Positions 8,089 through 18,500 of a DNA stretch of 46,420 nt are shown piece by piece. The stretch spans positions 1 through 46,420 of the forward strand of contig JADZEE010000015.1 in NCBI GenBank assembly GCA_020850735.1, in the 5' to 3' direction. The DNA comes from Gammaproteobacteria bacterium. GTDB taxonomy: Bacteria > Pseudomonadota > Gammaproteobacteria > JADZEE01. How positions within the stretch are numbered: the stretch's first letter is position 1; the number at the start of each line of letters is the position of its first letter. The notes below the pieces were generated by a model. The model ran no database searches and was not told the origin of the DNA. It saw only the letters and a list, made by a program, of their open reading frames with translations. A program made the position numbers and the translations under genes.

Positions 8089-9180
8089 TCAGACGTTGAA
8101 ACGGAAATGCACGACGTCGCCGTCCCGGACGACGTAATCCTTGCCCTCCAGGCGCCACTTGCCGGCTTCCTTGGCACCCGCCTCACCACGACAGCGTATG
8201 AAGTCCTCGTACGCGATGACTTCCGCGCGTATGAAGCCCTTTTCGAAGTCGGTGTGGATGATGCCCGCGGCCTCCGGCGCCGTCGCGCCGCGACGCACGG
8301 TCCAGGCACGACACTCCTTCGGCCCGGCCGTGAAAAAGGTCTGCAGACCGAGCAGGCGGTACCCGGCGCGGATGAGCCGGTTGAGCCCGGGCTCCTCGAG
8401 GCCGACGGTCGCGAGCAGCTCGTCCCGCTCGGCAGGCTCGAGCACCGACAGCTCGGCCTCGATCGCGGCGCACACGACCACGGCCTCGGCCTGCTCGGCC
8501 GCGGCGCGGGCTTCGACCACCCGCGTATGCGCGTTGCCGCCGATGCCCGCCTCGTCGACGTTGGCCACGTACAGCACTGGCTTGGCGGTCAGCAGCTGCA
8601 GCGGCCGCACGTGCTGCCATTGTTCCGGGGCCAGGCCCTGGGCGCGGATCGGCTGCCCTGAATTCAGCGCGGCCGCGACACCGGCCAGCACCTCGGCCTG
8701 GGCGCCGGCCAGCTTGTCGCCGGATCGGACCTGGCGCCCGAGCCGTTCCTCGACCCGCTGCACGGTCGCCAGATCCGCCAGCGCCAGCTCGACATCGATG
8801 GTTTCCATGTCGGCGGCCGGATCCACCCGCCCGGCGACGTGGACCACGTTGTCGTCCTCGAAGCAGCGGACCACGTGCGCGATCGCCTGCATTTCACGGA
8901 TGTGCGCCAGAAACTGATTGCCCAGCCCCTCGCCCTGCGACGCGCCGGCGACCAGACCGGCGATGTCGACGAACTCCATGTGCGTGGGGACGACGTTCTT
9001 CGGCAGCACGATGGCGCTGATCGCCTCCAGACGCGCGTCCGGCATCGCGACCACGCCGACGTTCGGATCGATCGTGCAGAACGGATAGTTCGCGGCGTCG
9101 ATCCCCGCATTGGTGAGGGCATTGAACAGCGACGACTTGCCGACGTTGGGCAGGCCGACGATGCCGCATTTGAATCCCAT
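8089..9180 (-). CDS. ychF: redox-regulated ribosome-binding ATPase YchF
   Basis: A 363-residue Obg-family P-loop protein. Walker A is GLPNVGKSS (residues 9-17), followed by [12 protein letters not shown] (switch region), [20 protein letters not shown] (G3 region) and NVDE at the G4 position in place of NKxD, which explains the ATP preference of YchF. The C-terminal TGS-like domain ends with [18 protein letters not shown]. Length is exactly that of E. coli YchF. It is the last gene of the prs-rplY-pth-ychF run and starts 37 bases after pth. Confidence 0.97.
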   Translation of the reverse strand: MGFKCGIVGLPNVGKSSLFNALTNAGIDAANYPFCTIDPNVGVVAMPDARLEAISAIVLPKNVVPTHMEFVDIAGLVAGASQGEGLGNQFLAHIREMQAIAHVVRCFEDDNVVHVAGRVDPAADMETIDVELALADLATVQRVEERLGRQVRSGDKLAGAQAEVLAGVAAALNSGQPIRAQGLAPEQWQHVRPLQLLTAKPVLYVANVDEAGIGGNAHTRVVEARAAAEQAEAVVVCAAIEAELSVLEPAERDELLATVGLEEPGLNRLIRAGYRLLGLQTFFTAGPKECRAWTVRRGATAPEAAGIIHTDFEKGFIRAEVIAYEDFIRCRGEAGAKEAGKWRLEGKDYVVRDGDVVHFRFNV

Positions 9181-9217
9181 GATGACTTTCCCGTCGTCGC
9201 GCTGTCGCCGGACCGCG

Positions 9218-9808
9218 TCAATCCGCGGGCGGCGCGCTGTGCAATGCGTTCATGGCCCGTGCCAGATCGCCCCGGAGCAAATCGGGCATTACTTCCTGTA
9301 CCCGTTCGATCGCACCGTCGATGAGCTCTGCGTCGGCACGATCCGGCCGGCTGAGCACGTAAGCGGTCACGTCGCCTCCGATCGCGGGCCGGCCGATGCC
9401 GATGCGCAAGCGGACGAAGTCGCCCGTACCGAGCTGCGCGCCGATGTCGCGCAGGCCGTTGTGCCCACCATGGCCGCCACCGAACTTCAGCCGGATGACT
9501 CCGGGAGCCAGATCGAGCTCGTCGTGGGCGACGAGCACGGCGTCGGGAGCGATGTCGTAATAGCGCATGAGCGCGGCAACCGCACGCCCGCTGGCGTTCA
9601 TGAACGTATGCGGCTTGAGCAGCCAGACGGTACCGGCGGGCGTACTGGCACGGGCCGTGTCGGCGCTGAATTTCGACTCCTTGCGAAACGGCGCGCACCA
9701 GCGCCGGGCGAGATCATCAACCAGTCTGAAACCGGCGTTGTGACGCGTAGCGAGGTAGTCGGGCCCGGGGTTACCGAGCCCGACGACCAGCTCAATCGGC
9801 GACGCCAA
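9218..9808 (-). CDS. pth: peptidyl-tRNA hydrolase
   Basis: A 196-residue enzyme that releases peptides from prematurely dropped peptidyl-tRNA. Signatures are [20 protein letters not shown] (with catalytic His), [25 protein letters not shown] and [13 protein letters not shown]. The frame is open back through rplY, but family homology begins just before [11 protein letters not shown]. The only plausible start there is TTG at 9808, about 30 bases after the rplY stop, with no obvious Shine-Dalgarno; translation may depend on coupling with rplY. Confidence 0.92.
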   Translation of the reverse strand: MASPIELVVGLGNPGPDYLATRHNAGFRLVDDLARRWCAPFRKESKFSADTARASTPAGTVWLLKPHTFMNASGRAVAALMRYYDIAPDAVLVAHDELDLAPGVIRLKFGGGHGGHNGLRDIGAQLGTGDFVRLRIGIGRPAIGGDVTAYVLSRPDRADAELIDGAIERVQEVMPDLLRGDLARAMNALHSAPPAD

Positions 9809-9839
9809 GACGGATTGGACAGCCGGCGCAGCGACGCGC

Positions 9840-10502
9840 TCAGGGTGCCGCCGTGTCGGCTGGGGCGACGCCGCCGCCTTCGGCACCCTCGCCCTCGCCC
9901 TCGCCCTCGGCTGTCTCGCTGGCGACTTGCGGCGCCAGCACCGACACCACCGGCTGATTGGGGTCGCCACCATGCAGCAGCGCCGCGATCTGGACACCGG
10001 CGGGCATGACGAGATCGCCGATGTGCAGGCTGTCACCGATCCCGAGCGCGCTCACATCGACTGCGATGAACTCGGGCAGATTGCCCGGCAGACAGACGAC
10101 CTCGATCTCGTTCATCTGGTGCTGCATGAGCCCGCCACCGGTCTTTACCGCTGCGCACTGGTCCTCGTTCACGAAGTGCACGGGCACGCGCATCGTGATC
10201 ACCTGATCCGCCGCGACGCGCAGCAGATCGACGTGCATCACCAGCGGCTTGACCGGGTGGCGCTGCAGATCCTTGAGCACGACTTTCTCGACGTCGGCGC
10301 CGATCCGGAGCTCGAGGATGTGCGAGTAAAACGCCTCATTCTCCAGCTGGCGGGCCAGATCCTTGTGCGGGACCTGCACCGCGACCGGTTCCTTGCCGGC
10401 ACCGTAGAGAATGCCGGGGACGAGACCCGCACGACGCAGGCGGCGGCTCGCACCCTTGCCTTGGTCGACGCGCTGGTCGGCGATGATTTCGAATTTCTGC
10501 AT
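9840..10502 (-). CDS. rplY: 50S ribosomal protein L25/general stress protein Ctc
   Basis: A 220-residue long (Ctc/TL5) form of L25, compared with the 94-residue E. coli form. The N-terminal 5S-rRNA-binding domain has GKGASRRLRRAGLVPGILYG, and the second domain has HVDLLRVAADQVITMRVPVH and LPEFIAVDVSALGIGDSLHI. A low-complexity Gly/Glu tail (EGEGEGEGAEGGG) follows and is encoded by a tandem hexamer. An AAGGAG ribosome site precedes the ATG at 10502. It sits between prs and pth, the standard order. Confidence 0.96.
   Translation of the reverse strand: MQKFEIIADQRVDQGKGASRRLRRAGLVPGILYGAGKEPVAVQVPHKDLARQLENEAFYSHILELRIGADVEKVVLKDLQRHPVKPLVMHVDLLRVAADQVITMRVPVHFVNEDQCAAVKTGGGLMQHQMNEIEVVCLPGNLPEFIAVDVSALGIGDSLHIGDLVMPAGVQIAALLHGGDPNQPVVSVLAPQVASETAEGEGEGEGAEGGGVAPADTAAP
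9886..9909. repeat. tandem hexamer repeat (4 copies) in the rplY tail
   Basis: Four perfect copies of CCCTCG on the plus strand, which encode alternating Glu-Gly in the L25 tail. A hexamer changes length without shifting the frame, so tail length may vary between strains. Confidence 0.8.
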
Positions 10503-10583
10503 GGACGACTCTCCTTGAAAATGACACGTTGTTGCTACAGCTGCCCCGACGCCGCTCCGCGACCAGAACGGCGTGCGAGACTT

Positions 10584-11537
10584 TCAATCCACGAACATCG
10601 AGCTCAGCGATTCACCCTCGCAGATCCGGCGCATGCTCTCGGCGAGCAGTTCGGCGACCGAGAGCTGGCGGATGCGTGCGCAAGCCGTGGCGTCGGGCCG
10701 CAGCGGAATCGTGTCGGTGACGACGAGCTCGTCGAGCACCGACGCCTCGATGTTCTTCACGGCGTTGCCCGACAATACCGGGTGCGTGCAGTAGGCGACC
10801 ACCCGCGAGGCACCGTGCTCCTTCAGTGCCCGCGCCGCCAGACACAGGGTTCCGGCGGTGTCGACCATGTCGTCGACCATCACGCAGGACCGGCCATCGA
10901 CGTCGCCGATGATGTGCATCACCTGTGCTTCGTTGGCGCGCGGCCGGCGTTTGTCGATGATGGCGAGATCGGCGTCGTCGAGACGTTTGGCGATTGCCCG
11001 GGCGCGCACCACGCCGCCCACGTCCGGGGACACCACCATCAGATCGGGGCCCTCGTGTTTCCAGATCTCGCCGAGCAGCACGGGCGAAGCGTAGATGTTG
11101 TCGAGCGGGATGTCGAAAAAACCCTGGATCTGGTCGGCGTGCAGATCGACGGTGAGCACCCGGTCGGTGCCGACGCTGGCAATCATGTTGGCCACGACCT
11201 TGGCCGAGATCGGCACGCGCGCCGAACGCGGCCGCCGGTCCTGCCGGGCGTAGCCAAGGTAAGGCAGCACGGCGGTCACCCGGGCGGCGGACGCGCGGCG
11301 AACGGCGTCGACCATGATGAGCAACTCCATCAGATTGTCGTTCGTCGGCGCGCAGGTCGGCTGCAGGATGTAAACGTCGCGGCCGCGGACGTTTTCCACG
11401 ATCTCGACCATCACTTCGCCGTCACTGAAACGGCCGACGAGGACCTTGCCGACGGGCAGGTGCAGATGTGTGGCGATGGCGTCGGCAAGCCGCGGATGCG
11501 CGTTGCCCGCGAACAGCGTCATCGATTCGAGCGTCAT
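10584..11537 (-). CDS. prs: ribose-phosphate pyrophosphokinase (PRPP synthetase)
   Basis: A 317-residue class I PRPP synthase; it makes PRPP from ribose 5-phosphate and ATP for nucleotide, His and Trp synthesis. Signatures seen are [54 protein letters not shown], the metal-binding [17 protein letters not shown], and the PRPP loop [14 protein letters not shown]. The length matches E. coli Prs. A second ATG at 11522 is an alternative start. tRNA-Gln lies 39 bases upstream on the same strand. Confidence 0.97.
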   Translation of the reverse strand: MTLESMTLFAGNAHPRLADAIATHLHLPVGKVLVGRFSDGEVMVEIVENVRGRDVYILQPTCAPTNDNLMELLIMVDAVRRASAARVTAVLPYLGYARQDRRPRSARVPISAKVVANMIASVGTDRVLTVDLHADQIQGFFDIPLDNIYASPVLLGEIWKHEGPDLMVVSPDVGGVVRARAIAKRLDDADLAIIDKRRPRANEAQVMHIIGDVDGRSCVMVDDMVDTAGTLCLAARALKEHGASRVVAYCTHPVLSGNAVKNIEASVLDELVVTDTIPLRPDATACARIRQLSVAELLAESMRRICEGESLSSMFVD

Positions 11538-11576
11538 GGCGAAGTTCGTCCGTTCTGTCGTGCGCTCGGCGCCGAG

Positions 11577-11651
11577 TGGCTGGGGTGCCAGGATTCGAAC
11601 CTGGGAATGCCGGGATCAAAACCCGGTGCCTTACCGCTTGGCGACACCCCA
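11577..11651 (-). tRNA. tRNA-Gln (anticodon TTG)
   Basis: A 75-base cloverleaf on the minus strand with acceptor TGGGGTG pairing with CACCCCA, encoded CCA end (11577-11579), T-arm GGTTCGAATCC and anticodon loop TTTTGAT, in which TTG is the anticodon. It lies between ispE and prs, the usual position in gammaproteobacteria. Confidence 0.97.
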
Positions 11652-11711
11652 AATCCGGTTACAAATCCGTGTCTGTTTGGCTGTCGCGACCGCGACGCAA
11701 CCGCGAGCGCG

Positions 11712-12569
11712 TTATTGCCGGGCAAGACGATCGAGCAGAGGCGACCGGTTGCGAGCTCTCGTCGTGTAGCCCTGCCAGCCGGCTGGTAGCTGCCGTACGA
11801 TCTCCCGCGCGCGCTCCCGCGACGCCACCGGCGCAAACACGCAAGCCCCCGTGCCGGTGAGCCGCGCCGGAGCGAACCGGCCCAGCCAGTCGAGTGCCGC
11901 CGCCACCGCCGGGAAACGCCGCCGGACCACGGCTTCGCAGTCGTTTCCGGCCCGGCCCGCGAGAAAGTCGTGCATTGTTATCGGCGGGGTATCACGTGTC
12001 AATTCCGGCGCCCCGAACACGGCCGCCGTCGGCACGCCGCATCCCGGCCGGATCACGACCATCCAGCCCTCGGCGGGCGCGACCGGCGACAGGCGCTCGC
12101 CCACGCCTTCCCCCCAGGCCGCCACGCCGTGCACGAACACCGGCACGTCGGCGCCCAGCTCGAGGCCGATGGCGGCCAGTGCCGCCGGGTCCAGGTCCAG
12201 ATCCCACAGTGCGTTCAGCGCGACCAGCGTGGTGGCGGCGTCAGAGCTGCCACCACCCAGTCCGCCACCCGTCGGGATCCGCTTGCGCACGTGGATGTCG
12301 ACACCGCGGTGCGGCGCGAGGATCTGCAGGCGCCGCGCCGCCCGCACCACCAGATCCTCGTGCTCGGCGATCGAGTCGAGCCCGGCAAGGCGGCGCACCC
12401 GGGCATCCGCACGCGGCTCGAAGCGCAGCACGTCACCGAAATCGAGGAACTGGAACGCGGTCTGCAGCAGATGGTAACCGTCCGCGCGCCGTCCGAGGAT
12501 GTGCAGGAACAGGTTGATCTTCGCCGGCGCCGGCCAGTCGCGGCCGCCCGCCCTCAGCCCGGCGTCCAC
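11712..12569 (-). CDS. ispE: 4-diphosphocytidyl-2-C-methyl-D-erythritol kinase
   Basis: A 285-residue GHMP kinase of the MEP isoprenoid pathway that phosphorylates the 2-hydroxyl of CDP-methylerythritol. Evidence is PAPAKINLFLHILGRRADGYH at the start, the ATP loop PTGGGLGGGSSDAA (about residues 99-112), the GADVPVFVHG motif and the late LTGTGACVFAPV glycine-rich loop. It overlaps the end of lolB by 16 bases; the lolB-ispE-tRNAGln-prs order is conserved. Confidence 0.96.
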   Translation of the reverse strand: MDAGLRAGGRDWPAPAKINLFLHILGRRADGYHLLQTAFQFLDFGDVLRFEPRADARVRRLAGLDSIAEHEDLVVRAARRLQILAPHRGVDIHVRKRIPTGGGLGGGSSDAATTLVALNALWDLDLDPAALAAIGLELGADVPVFVHGVAAWGEGVGERLSPVAPAEGWMVVIRPGCGVPTAAVFGAPELTRDTPPITMHDFLAGRAGNDCEAVVRRRFPAVAAALDWLGRFAPARLTGTGACVFAPVASRERAREIVRQLPAGWQGYTTRARNRSPLLDRLARQ

Positions 12570-13198
12570 CGGTTCACCGCCATGCGTACCGACGCGTGGC
12601 TGCTGGTCAGGATCAGCCTGGCCGGCAGCACGTAGCTTCCGGCCTCCACGTAACGCTCGACCTCGATCCGCCAGCCGGTCTGCTCGAGGACACGCAGGCG
12701 CCCGGTGGCGTCGAACACGAGCCCGTCGACCGCCAGCCCCGGATCGGGAATGCCGCGCACCCAGAAGCGCAGACCCGCGACCGGCAGGCTCCAGCCGAGC
12801 TGCGTGCGCATGAGCTCCTGCGCGTCCTGCGCGGTCACGGTCTCGTCCCCGGCGGTGCGCAGGACGATGCCCGCGGCGTCGCCCCGCAACTCGACCGCGC
12901 CCCGGCCCAGCGGGCCGGTCAGGCGCAGCGTGTAACGCGGCCCGTCCTGGACCCAGTGCAGGCTGGCGCTGTAAGCGTCCGCGTCGGTGCGGATGGCGAC
13001 ACGGCCGGCGAGGGTCCAGCGCTCCAGGGCCGCGAGCTGCTCGACCTGCGCCTGCCAGTCAGCCGGTGCCACGACTACGGGCGGGCGCGGCGGTGGCCCG
13101 CCGGCACAGGCGGCGAGCAGCAACACGGCCACGGACAACGCCGGGGCGCGGGCGCGACGGTGGCCCGCCAGCGCCGGGCAGGAACCGATCGCGCGCAC
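12554..13198 (-). CDS. lolB: outer membrane lipoprotein receptor LolB
   Basis: A 214-residue lipoprotein that accepts lipoproteins from LolA and inserts them in the outer membrane. The signal peptide ends with lipobox LLAAC (Cys31). The mature part has LERWTLAGRVAIRT, ASLHWVQDGPRYTLRLTGPLG, DAQELMRTQLGWSLPVAGLRFWVRG and a C-terminal RLILTSSHASVRMAVNRW strand pair, typical of LolB. The start is GTG at 13198, sharing one base with the stop of the TPR gene (TAGTG). The N-terminal region before the hydrophobic core is long, and a later start is possible. Confidence 0.93.
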   Translation of the reverse strand: MRAIGSCPALAGHRRARAPALSVAVLLLAACAGGPPPRPPVVVAPADWQAQVEQLAALERWTLAGRVAIRTDADAYSASLHWVQDGPRYTLRLTGPLGRGAVELRGDAAGIVLRTAGDETVTAQDAQELMRTQLGWSLPVAGLRFWVRGIPDPGLAVDGLVFDATGRLRVLEQTGWRIEVERYVEAGSYVLPARLILTSSHASVRMAVNRWTPG

Positions 13199-15006
13199 TA
13201 GGGTGTGAGCCGCTTGATGGTGTCGAGCAGGGTTTCGTCACCCGGCGTCGTGCGCAACGCGCTTTCCCAGACGTCGCGGGCGCCCTGCCGGTCACCGAGG
13301 ATCCACAGGACCTCGGCCAGGTGCGCGGCCACTTCCGGGTCGTCACGCAGCGCCCGCGCCCGGCGCAGGTAATCGGCCGCGTCCGGCAGGCGGCCGAGGC
13401 GGTAGAGCACCCAGCCCATGCTGTCGAGAATGAAAAAGTCATCCGGACTGAGTTCGTGCGCGCGGCTGATGAGCGCGTAGGCTTCGTCGTAGCGATCGGT
13501 GCGATCGGCCAGCGTGTAACCGAGCGCATTGAGGGCCTGCGCGTTGTCGGGCTCGTGCTCGAGTATGACGCGCAGATCGCGTTCAACGATGTCAAGCCGA
13601 TCCATGCGTTCGGCCAGCATCGCGCGCGTGTACAGCAACTCGGTGTCGTATTTATCTCCCTCGAGGGCGGCATCATAGACCGCCATCGCCTCCTCGAGCC
13701 GACCCTGCTCGGAAAGGATCTCGCCCTCCACCCGGATCCGCCGCATCTGTTCCTCGGGCGATGCCGGGCTGAGCGCGTGCAGGTGGTTCCGCGCGCCTTC
13801 CAGGTCGCCCTGACGTGCGAGGATGAGCGCAATGCGAAGCTGCGCTTCGAACAGGTTGGGTCCACCTTCGAGGCGCCGATACCAGTCGAGCGCCGCGGAC
13901 GCGTCCTTCTGCGCCTCGGCGATCTGCCCCAGGTAATAGACCGATTCCTCCACGCGCTGGTCGCGCCCGACCAGCGCCTGGAATCGCTCCCTGGCCGCGT
14001 CGAGCTGGTTGGACTGCAGATACAACAGGCCGAGCGCGTAGTGCACGTCGCCGTTGTCGGGCGCTTCCGCCGCGAGCTTCTCGAATTGCACGCGCGACTC
14101 GTCGTAGCGCTTCGCGTCGGCCAGGAAGCGGGCATACACCAGGCGCAACTCGAACTGATCGGACTGGCGCGCGAGCACCTGCTGCAGCCATTCGATCGCA
14201 TCGGCGACGCGGTCGTGCTTCTGCAGCAGGCCGAGGTAGGCCATCGCCACGCCGACGTTGGGCGGTCCGGCCGCCACGATGCGGTTCATGGCGTCCTCGG
14301 CCTCGCTCTGGTGCTCGGTACGGATCGCCAGCAGGGCGTAGGCGGTCAGGGCCTCGATGTCGCCGTTGCGCGCCTCGATCAGCCTGCGCATGACCTCCAG
14401 TGCCGTTTCCTGGTCCTGCTCCCGGCCGAGGAAATTGGCGATCATGCGCAGCTTGGTACCCGCCGCATCGCCGCTGGCATCGAGGATGTACTGCAGATGC
14501 GCGAGGGCGCCGTCGACATCGCCGGCGCGGATCTTCATGGCCGCGATGATCTGACGGCCATCGAGACTGTCGGGCTCGAGCTCGACCCAGCGCTCGGCAG
14601 CTTCCAGCGCCCGGGCCGAGTCGCGCGCGAACACCGCGATGCGGGTCGCGCGCTCGGCAATCTGCGGGTCGTCGAGCGCATGCGCGAGCGCAAGGTAGTT
14701 GTCGAGCGCGAGATCCACCCGGCCGCGCTGACCGGCCATCTCGGCGACGAGCAACCTGTACAGCACGTCCTCGGTGAGCCCGCTGTCCGCCGTGGCTGCG
14801 GGGCCGTCAGGCGCGACGGTCGCCCCGCCGCTGGCGGCCGGCGCGGGCGACGGAACCGTCTCCACGGGCGCCGCGGCGGGTTCGGGCGCGCCGGCCGGCG
14901 GGACGCTCGGCGGAACAGTCGGCGTGACCGCGCAGGCGCCCAGGAGTACGGCGAAAACCGCGCCTGCGAGCGTTCGGAGCACGTTAGTGACGGGGGTATC
15001 TGCCAT
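13198..15006 (-). CDS. tetratricopeptide-repeat lipoprotein
   Basis: A 602-residue protein. A lipobox LLGAC (Cys25) follows a hydrophobic segment, then a Pro/Ala-rich linker to about residue 80, then roughly 500 residues of TPR helices. Recognisable repeats include DNGDVHYALGLLYLQSNQLD, EHEPDNAQALNALGYTLADR and FILDSMGWVLYRLGRLPDAA. It is probably anchored in the outer membrane on the periplasmic side as an assembly or scaffold factor; TPR lipoproteins upstream of lolB are common in gammaproteobacteria, but the role is not defined. I choose the ATG at 15006; a GTG at 15024 is also in frame. Divergent from hemA. Confidence 0.9.
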   Translation of the reverse strand: MADTPVTNVLRTLAGAVFAVLLGACAVTPTVPPSVPPAGAPEPAAAPVETVPSPAPAASGGATVAPDGPAATADSGLTEDVLYRLLVAEMAGQRGRVDLALDNYLALAHALDDPQIAERATRIAVFARDSARALEAAERWVELEPDSLDGRQIIAAMKIRAGDVDGALAHLQYILDASGDAAGTKLRMIANFLGREQDQETALEVMRRLIEARNGDIEALTAYALLAIRTEHQSEAEDAMNRIVAAGPPNVGVAMAYLGLLQKHDRVADAIEWLQQVLARQSDQFELRLVYARFLADAKRYDESRVQFEKLAAEAPDNGDVHYALGLLYLQSNQLDAARERFQALVGRDQRVEESVYYLGQIAEAQKDASAALDWYRRLEGGPNLFEAQLRIALILARQGDLEGARNHLHALSPASPEEQMRRIRVEGEILSEQGRLEEAMAVYDAALEGDKYDTELLYTRAMLAERMDRLDIVERDLRVILEHEPDNAQALNALGYTLADRTDRYDEAYALISRAHELSPDDFFILDSMGWVLYRLGRLPDAADYLRRARALRDDPEVAAHLAEVLWILGDRQGARDVWESALRTTPGDETLLDTIKRLTP

Positions 15007-15211
15007 GGAATTCACGGGCCGCACGCCCGGATGGACGTCGTTCAGAGTTTAGCGCAATCGCCCGATTCGCGCCGTGACGACACATTGGACCACCGGCGGG
15101 ACAGCGCGTTCTGCACGGGCGCGCGTTCTTGTTTCCGCCGCGAGGCATGGCGCAGAATGGCCGCGACCGGCGGCCCGCATTCACGCGGCCGCGGCGTGCA
15201 GATCGCGAGCC

Positions 15212-16471
15212 ATGTCCCTGGCAGTCATTGGAGTCAACTACCGGACGGCACCGGTCGCAGTTCGCGAGCGCCTGGCGTTCGTCGACGCCGATCTGCCGCG
15301 GGCGGTTGCCGAGATCCGCAGCCTGCCCGGGGTCAACGAGGCGGCCCTGCTGTCGACCTGCAACCGCACCGAGATTTACTGCGACCTCGAGTCCGCCGAC
15401 AACAGCGAACCGGTACGCTGGCTGACCGACTATCACGGCCTGTGCGATCGTGACGTCGCACCCTACCTGTTCCGCCACACCGAGCCCGAAGCGGTCCGCC
15501 ACCTGCTGCGGGTCGCCGCGGGGCTCGATTCCATGGTGCTCGGCGAGCCCCAGATCCTCGGTCAGATCAAGGCGGCTTACCGCGCCGCGGTCGCGGCAGG
15601 CGGTGCCGGCAAGACACTCAACCGGCTGTTCCAGCACTCCTTCGCGGTCGCCAAGCGCATCCGCACGGACACCGCCATCGGCTCGAGCCCGGTGTCCGTC
15701 GCATTCGCGGCGGTGCGCCTGGCGCAGCAGATCCACGGCGAGCTGCGCGATTGCACGGCCCTGGTCATCGGCGCGGGCGACACGATCGAGCTGGTCACCG
15801 TGCACCTGCACCAGAACGGGCTCGGCCGGCTCATCGTCGCCAACCGCTCCATCGAGCGCGCGCAGCAGCTCGCCGGCCGGTTCGCCGGGTACGCCATCAC
15901 GCTCGCCGATCTGCACCTGCATCTCGCCGAAGCGGACGTGGTCATCTCGGCGACCGCGAGCCGGCTGCCCATACTCGGCAAAGGTGCGATCGAAACCGCG
16001 CTCAGGCAACGCCGCCACCGGCCCATGTTTCTGGTCGACATCGCCGTGCCACGCGACATGGAACCCGAAATCGGCGAGCTCGACGACGTTTACCTGTACA
16101 CCGTCGACGATCTCGACAGCATCATCGACGAGAACGTGCGTTCGAGGCAGGTCGCTGCCCTGCAGGCGGACGAGATCGTCGCCACCCAGACCCATCACTT
16201 CCTGGAGTGGCTGCGGGCCAACGACGCCGTCGAGACGGTCACACGCATGCGCCGGCGCACCGAGAGCGTGCGGGACGCCATCCTGGCGAGCGCGCGCCGG
16301 CAGCTCGGCAATGGCGCCGATCCGGACGAGGTGCTGACGATGGCCACCAACAAGCTGGTCAACAAGCTCCTGCACGAACCGACAGTGCGCCTGCGAGAGG
16401 CCGGCGCCGAGGGTCGCACGGAGATCATCGACGCGGCGATCGAGCTGTTCGGCATCGATCGCGAACGCTGA
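15212..16471 (+). CDS. hemA: glutamyl-tRNA reductase
   Basis: A 419-residue enzyme, the first committed step of C5-pathway tetrapyrrole synthesis: it reduces Glu-tRNA to glutamate-1-semialdehyde with NADPH. The catalytic Cys50 lies in [29 protein letters not shown], the NADPH-domain segment [16 protein letters not shown] and [15 protein letters not shown] are clear. The frame is open 138 bases further upstream, but homology starts at [15 protein letters not shown]. It heads the hemA-prfA-prmC operon. Confidence 0.97.
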   Translation: MSLAVIGVNYRTAPVAVRERLAFVDADLPRAVAEIRSLPGVNEAALLSTCNRTEIYCDLESADNSEPVRWLTDYHGLCDRDVAPYLFRHTEPEAVRHLLRVAAGLDSMVLGEPQILGQIKAAYRAAVAAGGAGKTLNRLFQHSFAVAKRIRTDTAIGSSPVSVAFAAVRLAQQIHGELRDCTALVIGAGDTIELVTVHLHQNGLGRLIVANRSIERAQQLAGRFAGYAITLADLHLHLAEADVVISATASRLPILGKGAIETALRQRRHRPMFLVDIAVPRDMEPEIGELDDVYLYTVDDLDSIIDENVRSRQVAALQADEIVATQTHHFLEWLRANDAVETVTRMRRRTESVRDAILASARRQLGNGADPDEVLTMATNKLVNKLLHEPTVRLREAGAEGRTEIIDAAIELFGIDRER

Positions 16472-16548
16472 ACCGGCACGCCGTGCGCTGTGCCCGCGCC
16501 GCGGCTGTCTGTGGCGGTATCCCGACCGGCTCATTAGAATCGCCCGCC

Positions 16549-17634
16549 ATGCTGATCGAATCGCTCGTACGCAAGCTGCATGCGCTCACCGAGCGCAAAG
16601 CCGAGCTCGACGGCCTGCTCGCGGATCCGGCGATCATCCACAATCAGGACCAGTACCGGCGCCTGAGCCGCGAGCACGCGGAAATCGATCCCATCGTGCG
16701 CTGCTTCGACCGTTATCAGGCCGTGCGACGCAGCCTCGAGAACGCCCGGGGAATGCTCGACGATCCGGAGCCCGACGTGCGCAGGCTAGCGAACGAGGAG
16801 ATGACCGGTGCCGAGCAACGGGTGTCGGCGCTCGAGCTCGATCTGCAGCTGCTGCTTCTGCCCCGCGACCCGGCCGACGACAGCAACATCTTCCTCGAGG
16901 TGCGCGCCGGCACCGGCGGTGACGAGGCTGCCCTGTTCGCCGCCGATCTGCTGCGCATGTATCTGCGGTACGCGGAGGCACGCGGCTGGAAAACCGAGAT
17001 CATGAGCGCGAGTGAGAGCGAGCTCGGCGGCTACAAGGAGGTCATCGCCCGGATCATCGGTCAGGGCGCCTACTCACGGCTGAAATTCGAGTCGGGAGCG
17101 CACCGCGTCCAGCGCGTGCCGGCGACTGAGGCCCAGGGACGCATACACACGTCGGCCTGCACGGTCGCGGTACTGCCGGAGCTGGACGACGTCGAGGACG
17201 TGCCCATCAATCCCGCGGAGCTGCGCATCGATACGTACCGCGCCTCGGGCGCGGGCGGCCAGCACGTGAACAAGACCGATTCGGCGATCCGTATCACTCA
17301 CCTGCCCTCGGGCCTGGTGGTCGAATGCCAGGACGAGCGCTCCCAGCACAAGAACCGCGCACGCGCGATGAGCCTGTTGCGGGCGCGACTGCTCGCGGCC
17401 GAGCGCGAACGCCGCGAGGCGGCCACCGCCGCGCAGCGGCGGATGCTCGTGGGCAGCGGCGACCGCTCCGAGCGCATCCGGACCTACAACTTCCCGCAGG
17501 GGCGCGTGACCGACCACCGGATCAATCTCACGATCTACAAGCTCGACGAAGTCCTCAACGGCCATCTCGACCTGCTCGTCGATGCGCTCGTGCAGGAAGA
17601 TCAGGCGGACCGCATGGCGGCGTTGGCCGGCTGA
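16549..17634 (+). CDS. prfA: peptide chain release factor 1
   Basis: A 361-residue class I release factor that reads UAA and UAG. The codon-recognition tripeptide PAT lies in [15 protein letters not shown] (about residue 190), which marks RF1 rather than RF2. The GGQ catalytic motif is in [19 protein letters not shown] (about residues 236-238). The true start is the ATG at 16549; the frame is open long before that but as hemA shadow. Its stop overlaps the prmC start. Confidence 0.97.
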   Translation: MLIESLVRKLHALTERKAELDGLLADPAIIHNQDQYRRLSREHAEIDPIVRCFDRYQAVRRSLENARGMLDDPEPDVRRLANEEMTGAEQRVSALELDLQLLLLPRDPADDSNIFLEVRAGTGGDEAALFAADLLRMYLRYAEARGWKTEIMSASESELGGYKEVIARIIGQGAYSRLKFESGAHRVQRVPATEAQGRIHTSACTVAVLPELDDVEDVPINPAELRIDTYRASGAGGQHVNKTDSAIRITHLPSGLVVECQDERSQHKNRARAMSLLRARLLAAERERREAATAAQRRMLVGSGDRSERIRTYNFPQGRVTDHRINLTIYKLDEVLNGHLDLLVDALVQEDQADRMAALAG

Positions 17635-18500
17635 TGAACACGGCGCCAGCAGACGTCGACGAGTCCGTACGCGCACTGCTCGCGACCGCGACGCGGCGAC
17701 TCGCGAGCACCGCCGACAGCGCGCGCCTCGACGCCGAGCTGTTGCTCGCAGCCGTTCTCGGACTCGACCGCAGCGCGCTGTACCGGGAGCCCGAACGCCG
17801 GCTCGACGCCGCCAGCCGTGCCCGGTTCCTGCAACTGCTCGCCGAACGCGCGCGCGGCCGTCCGATCGCGCACCTGACCGGTCAGCGGGAATTCTGGTCG
17901 CTGCGCCTGGCGGTGACCGAGGCGACGCTCGTGCCGCGCCCGCAGACCGAGCTGCTGGTGGAACTGGCGCTCGTGTGCATCGACGCGGACGGGCGGCGCG
18001 ACGTCCTCGACCTGGGTACGGGCAGCGGCGCCATCGCGGTCGCGATTGCACACAGCCGGCCCGCGTGCCGGGTGTGCGGCGTGGATCGCTCGCCGGGCGC
18101 GCTCGCCGTCGCCGCGCGCAACCTGAGACAGCTGGAGCTGCGCAATGTCAGCCTGCTCGAGTGCGACTGGTACGCGGCATTCGGCGCACGCTGCTTCGAT
18201 CTGATCGTGGCCAATCCGCCGTATGTCGAGAGCGCCGATCCGCGCCTCGACGCGATCGAGCTGCGTCACGAGCCGCGGCTTGCGCTCGACGGCGGCAGCG
18301 ACGGCCTGGCCGCGCTGCGCCACGTCGTCGCCGGGGCGCCCGCCTGCCTCAGGTACGGCGGCACGCTGCTGGTCGAGCACGGCGCAGAACAGGGTGCGCA
18401 GGTGCGCGAGCTGTTCGGGCGCGCCGGGTTCGTCGATATCGACACGGCGCGTGATCTCGACGGTCACGAGCGCGTGACCCGCGGCGGTCTGGCAGGCTGA
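17634..18500 (+). CDS. prmC: release factor glutamine methyltransferase
   Basis: A 288-residue SAM-dependent methyltransferase that methylates the Gln of the GGQ motif of RF1 and RF2. Motif I is DLGTGSGAIAVAIA, the substrate motif NPPY is in DLIVANPPYVES (about residue 193), and the N-terminal helical domain has RLDAELLLAAVLGLDRSALY and REFWSLRLAVTEATLVPRPQ. The start ATG overlaps the prfA stop by one base, and its own stop overlaps the next start, so expression with its substrate RF1 is coupled. Confidence 0.96.
   Translation: MNTAPADVDESVRALLATATRRLASTADSARLDAELLLAAVLGLDRSALYREPERRLDAASRARFLQLLAERARGRPIAHLTGQREFWSLRLAVTEATLVPRPQTELLVELALVCIDADGRRDVLDLGTGSGAIAVAIAHSRPACRVCGVDRSPGALAVAARNLRQLELRNVSLLECDWYAAFGARCFDLIVANPPYVESADPRLDAIELRHEPRLALDGGSDGLAALRHVVAGAPACLRYGGTLLVEHGAEQGAQVRELFGRAGFVDIDTARDLDGHERVTRGGLAG

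Noticed and set aside
9927..11789. 620-codon plus-strand frame across rplY, prs and tRNA-Gln
   Set aside because: It runs through a tRNA gene and two well-identified genes on the other strand.
13066..15453. 795-codon plus-strand frame opposite lolB and the TPR gene
   Set aside because: Shadow of the TPR protein; it runs into hemA in another frame.
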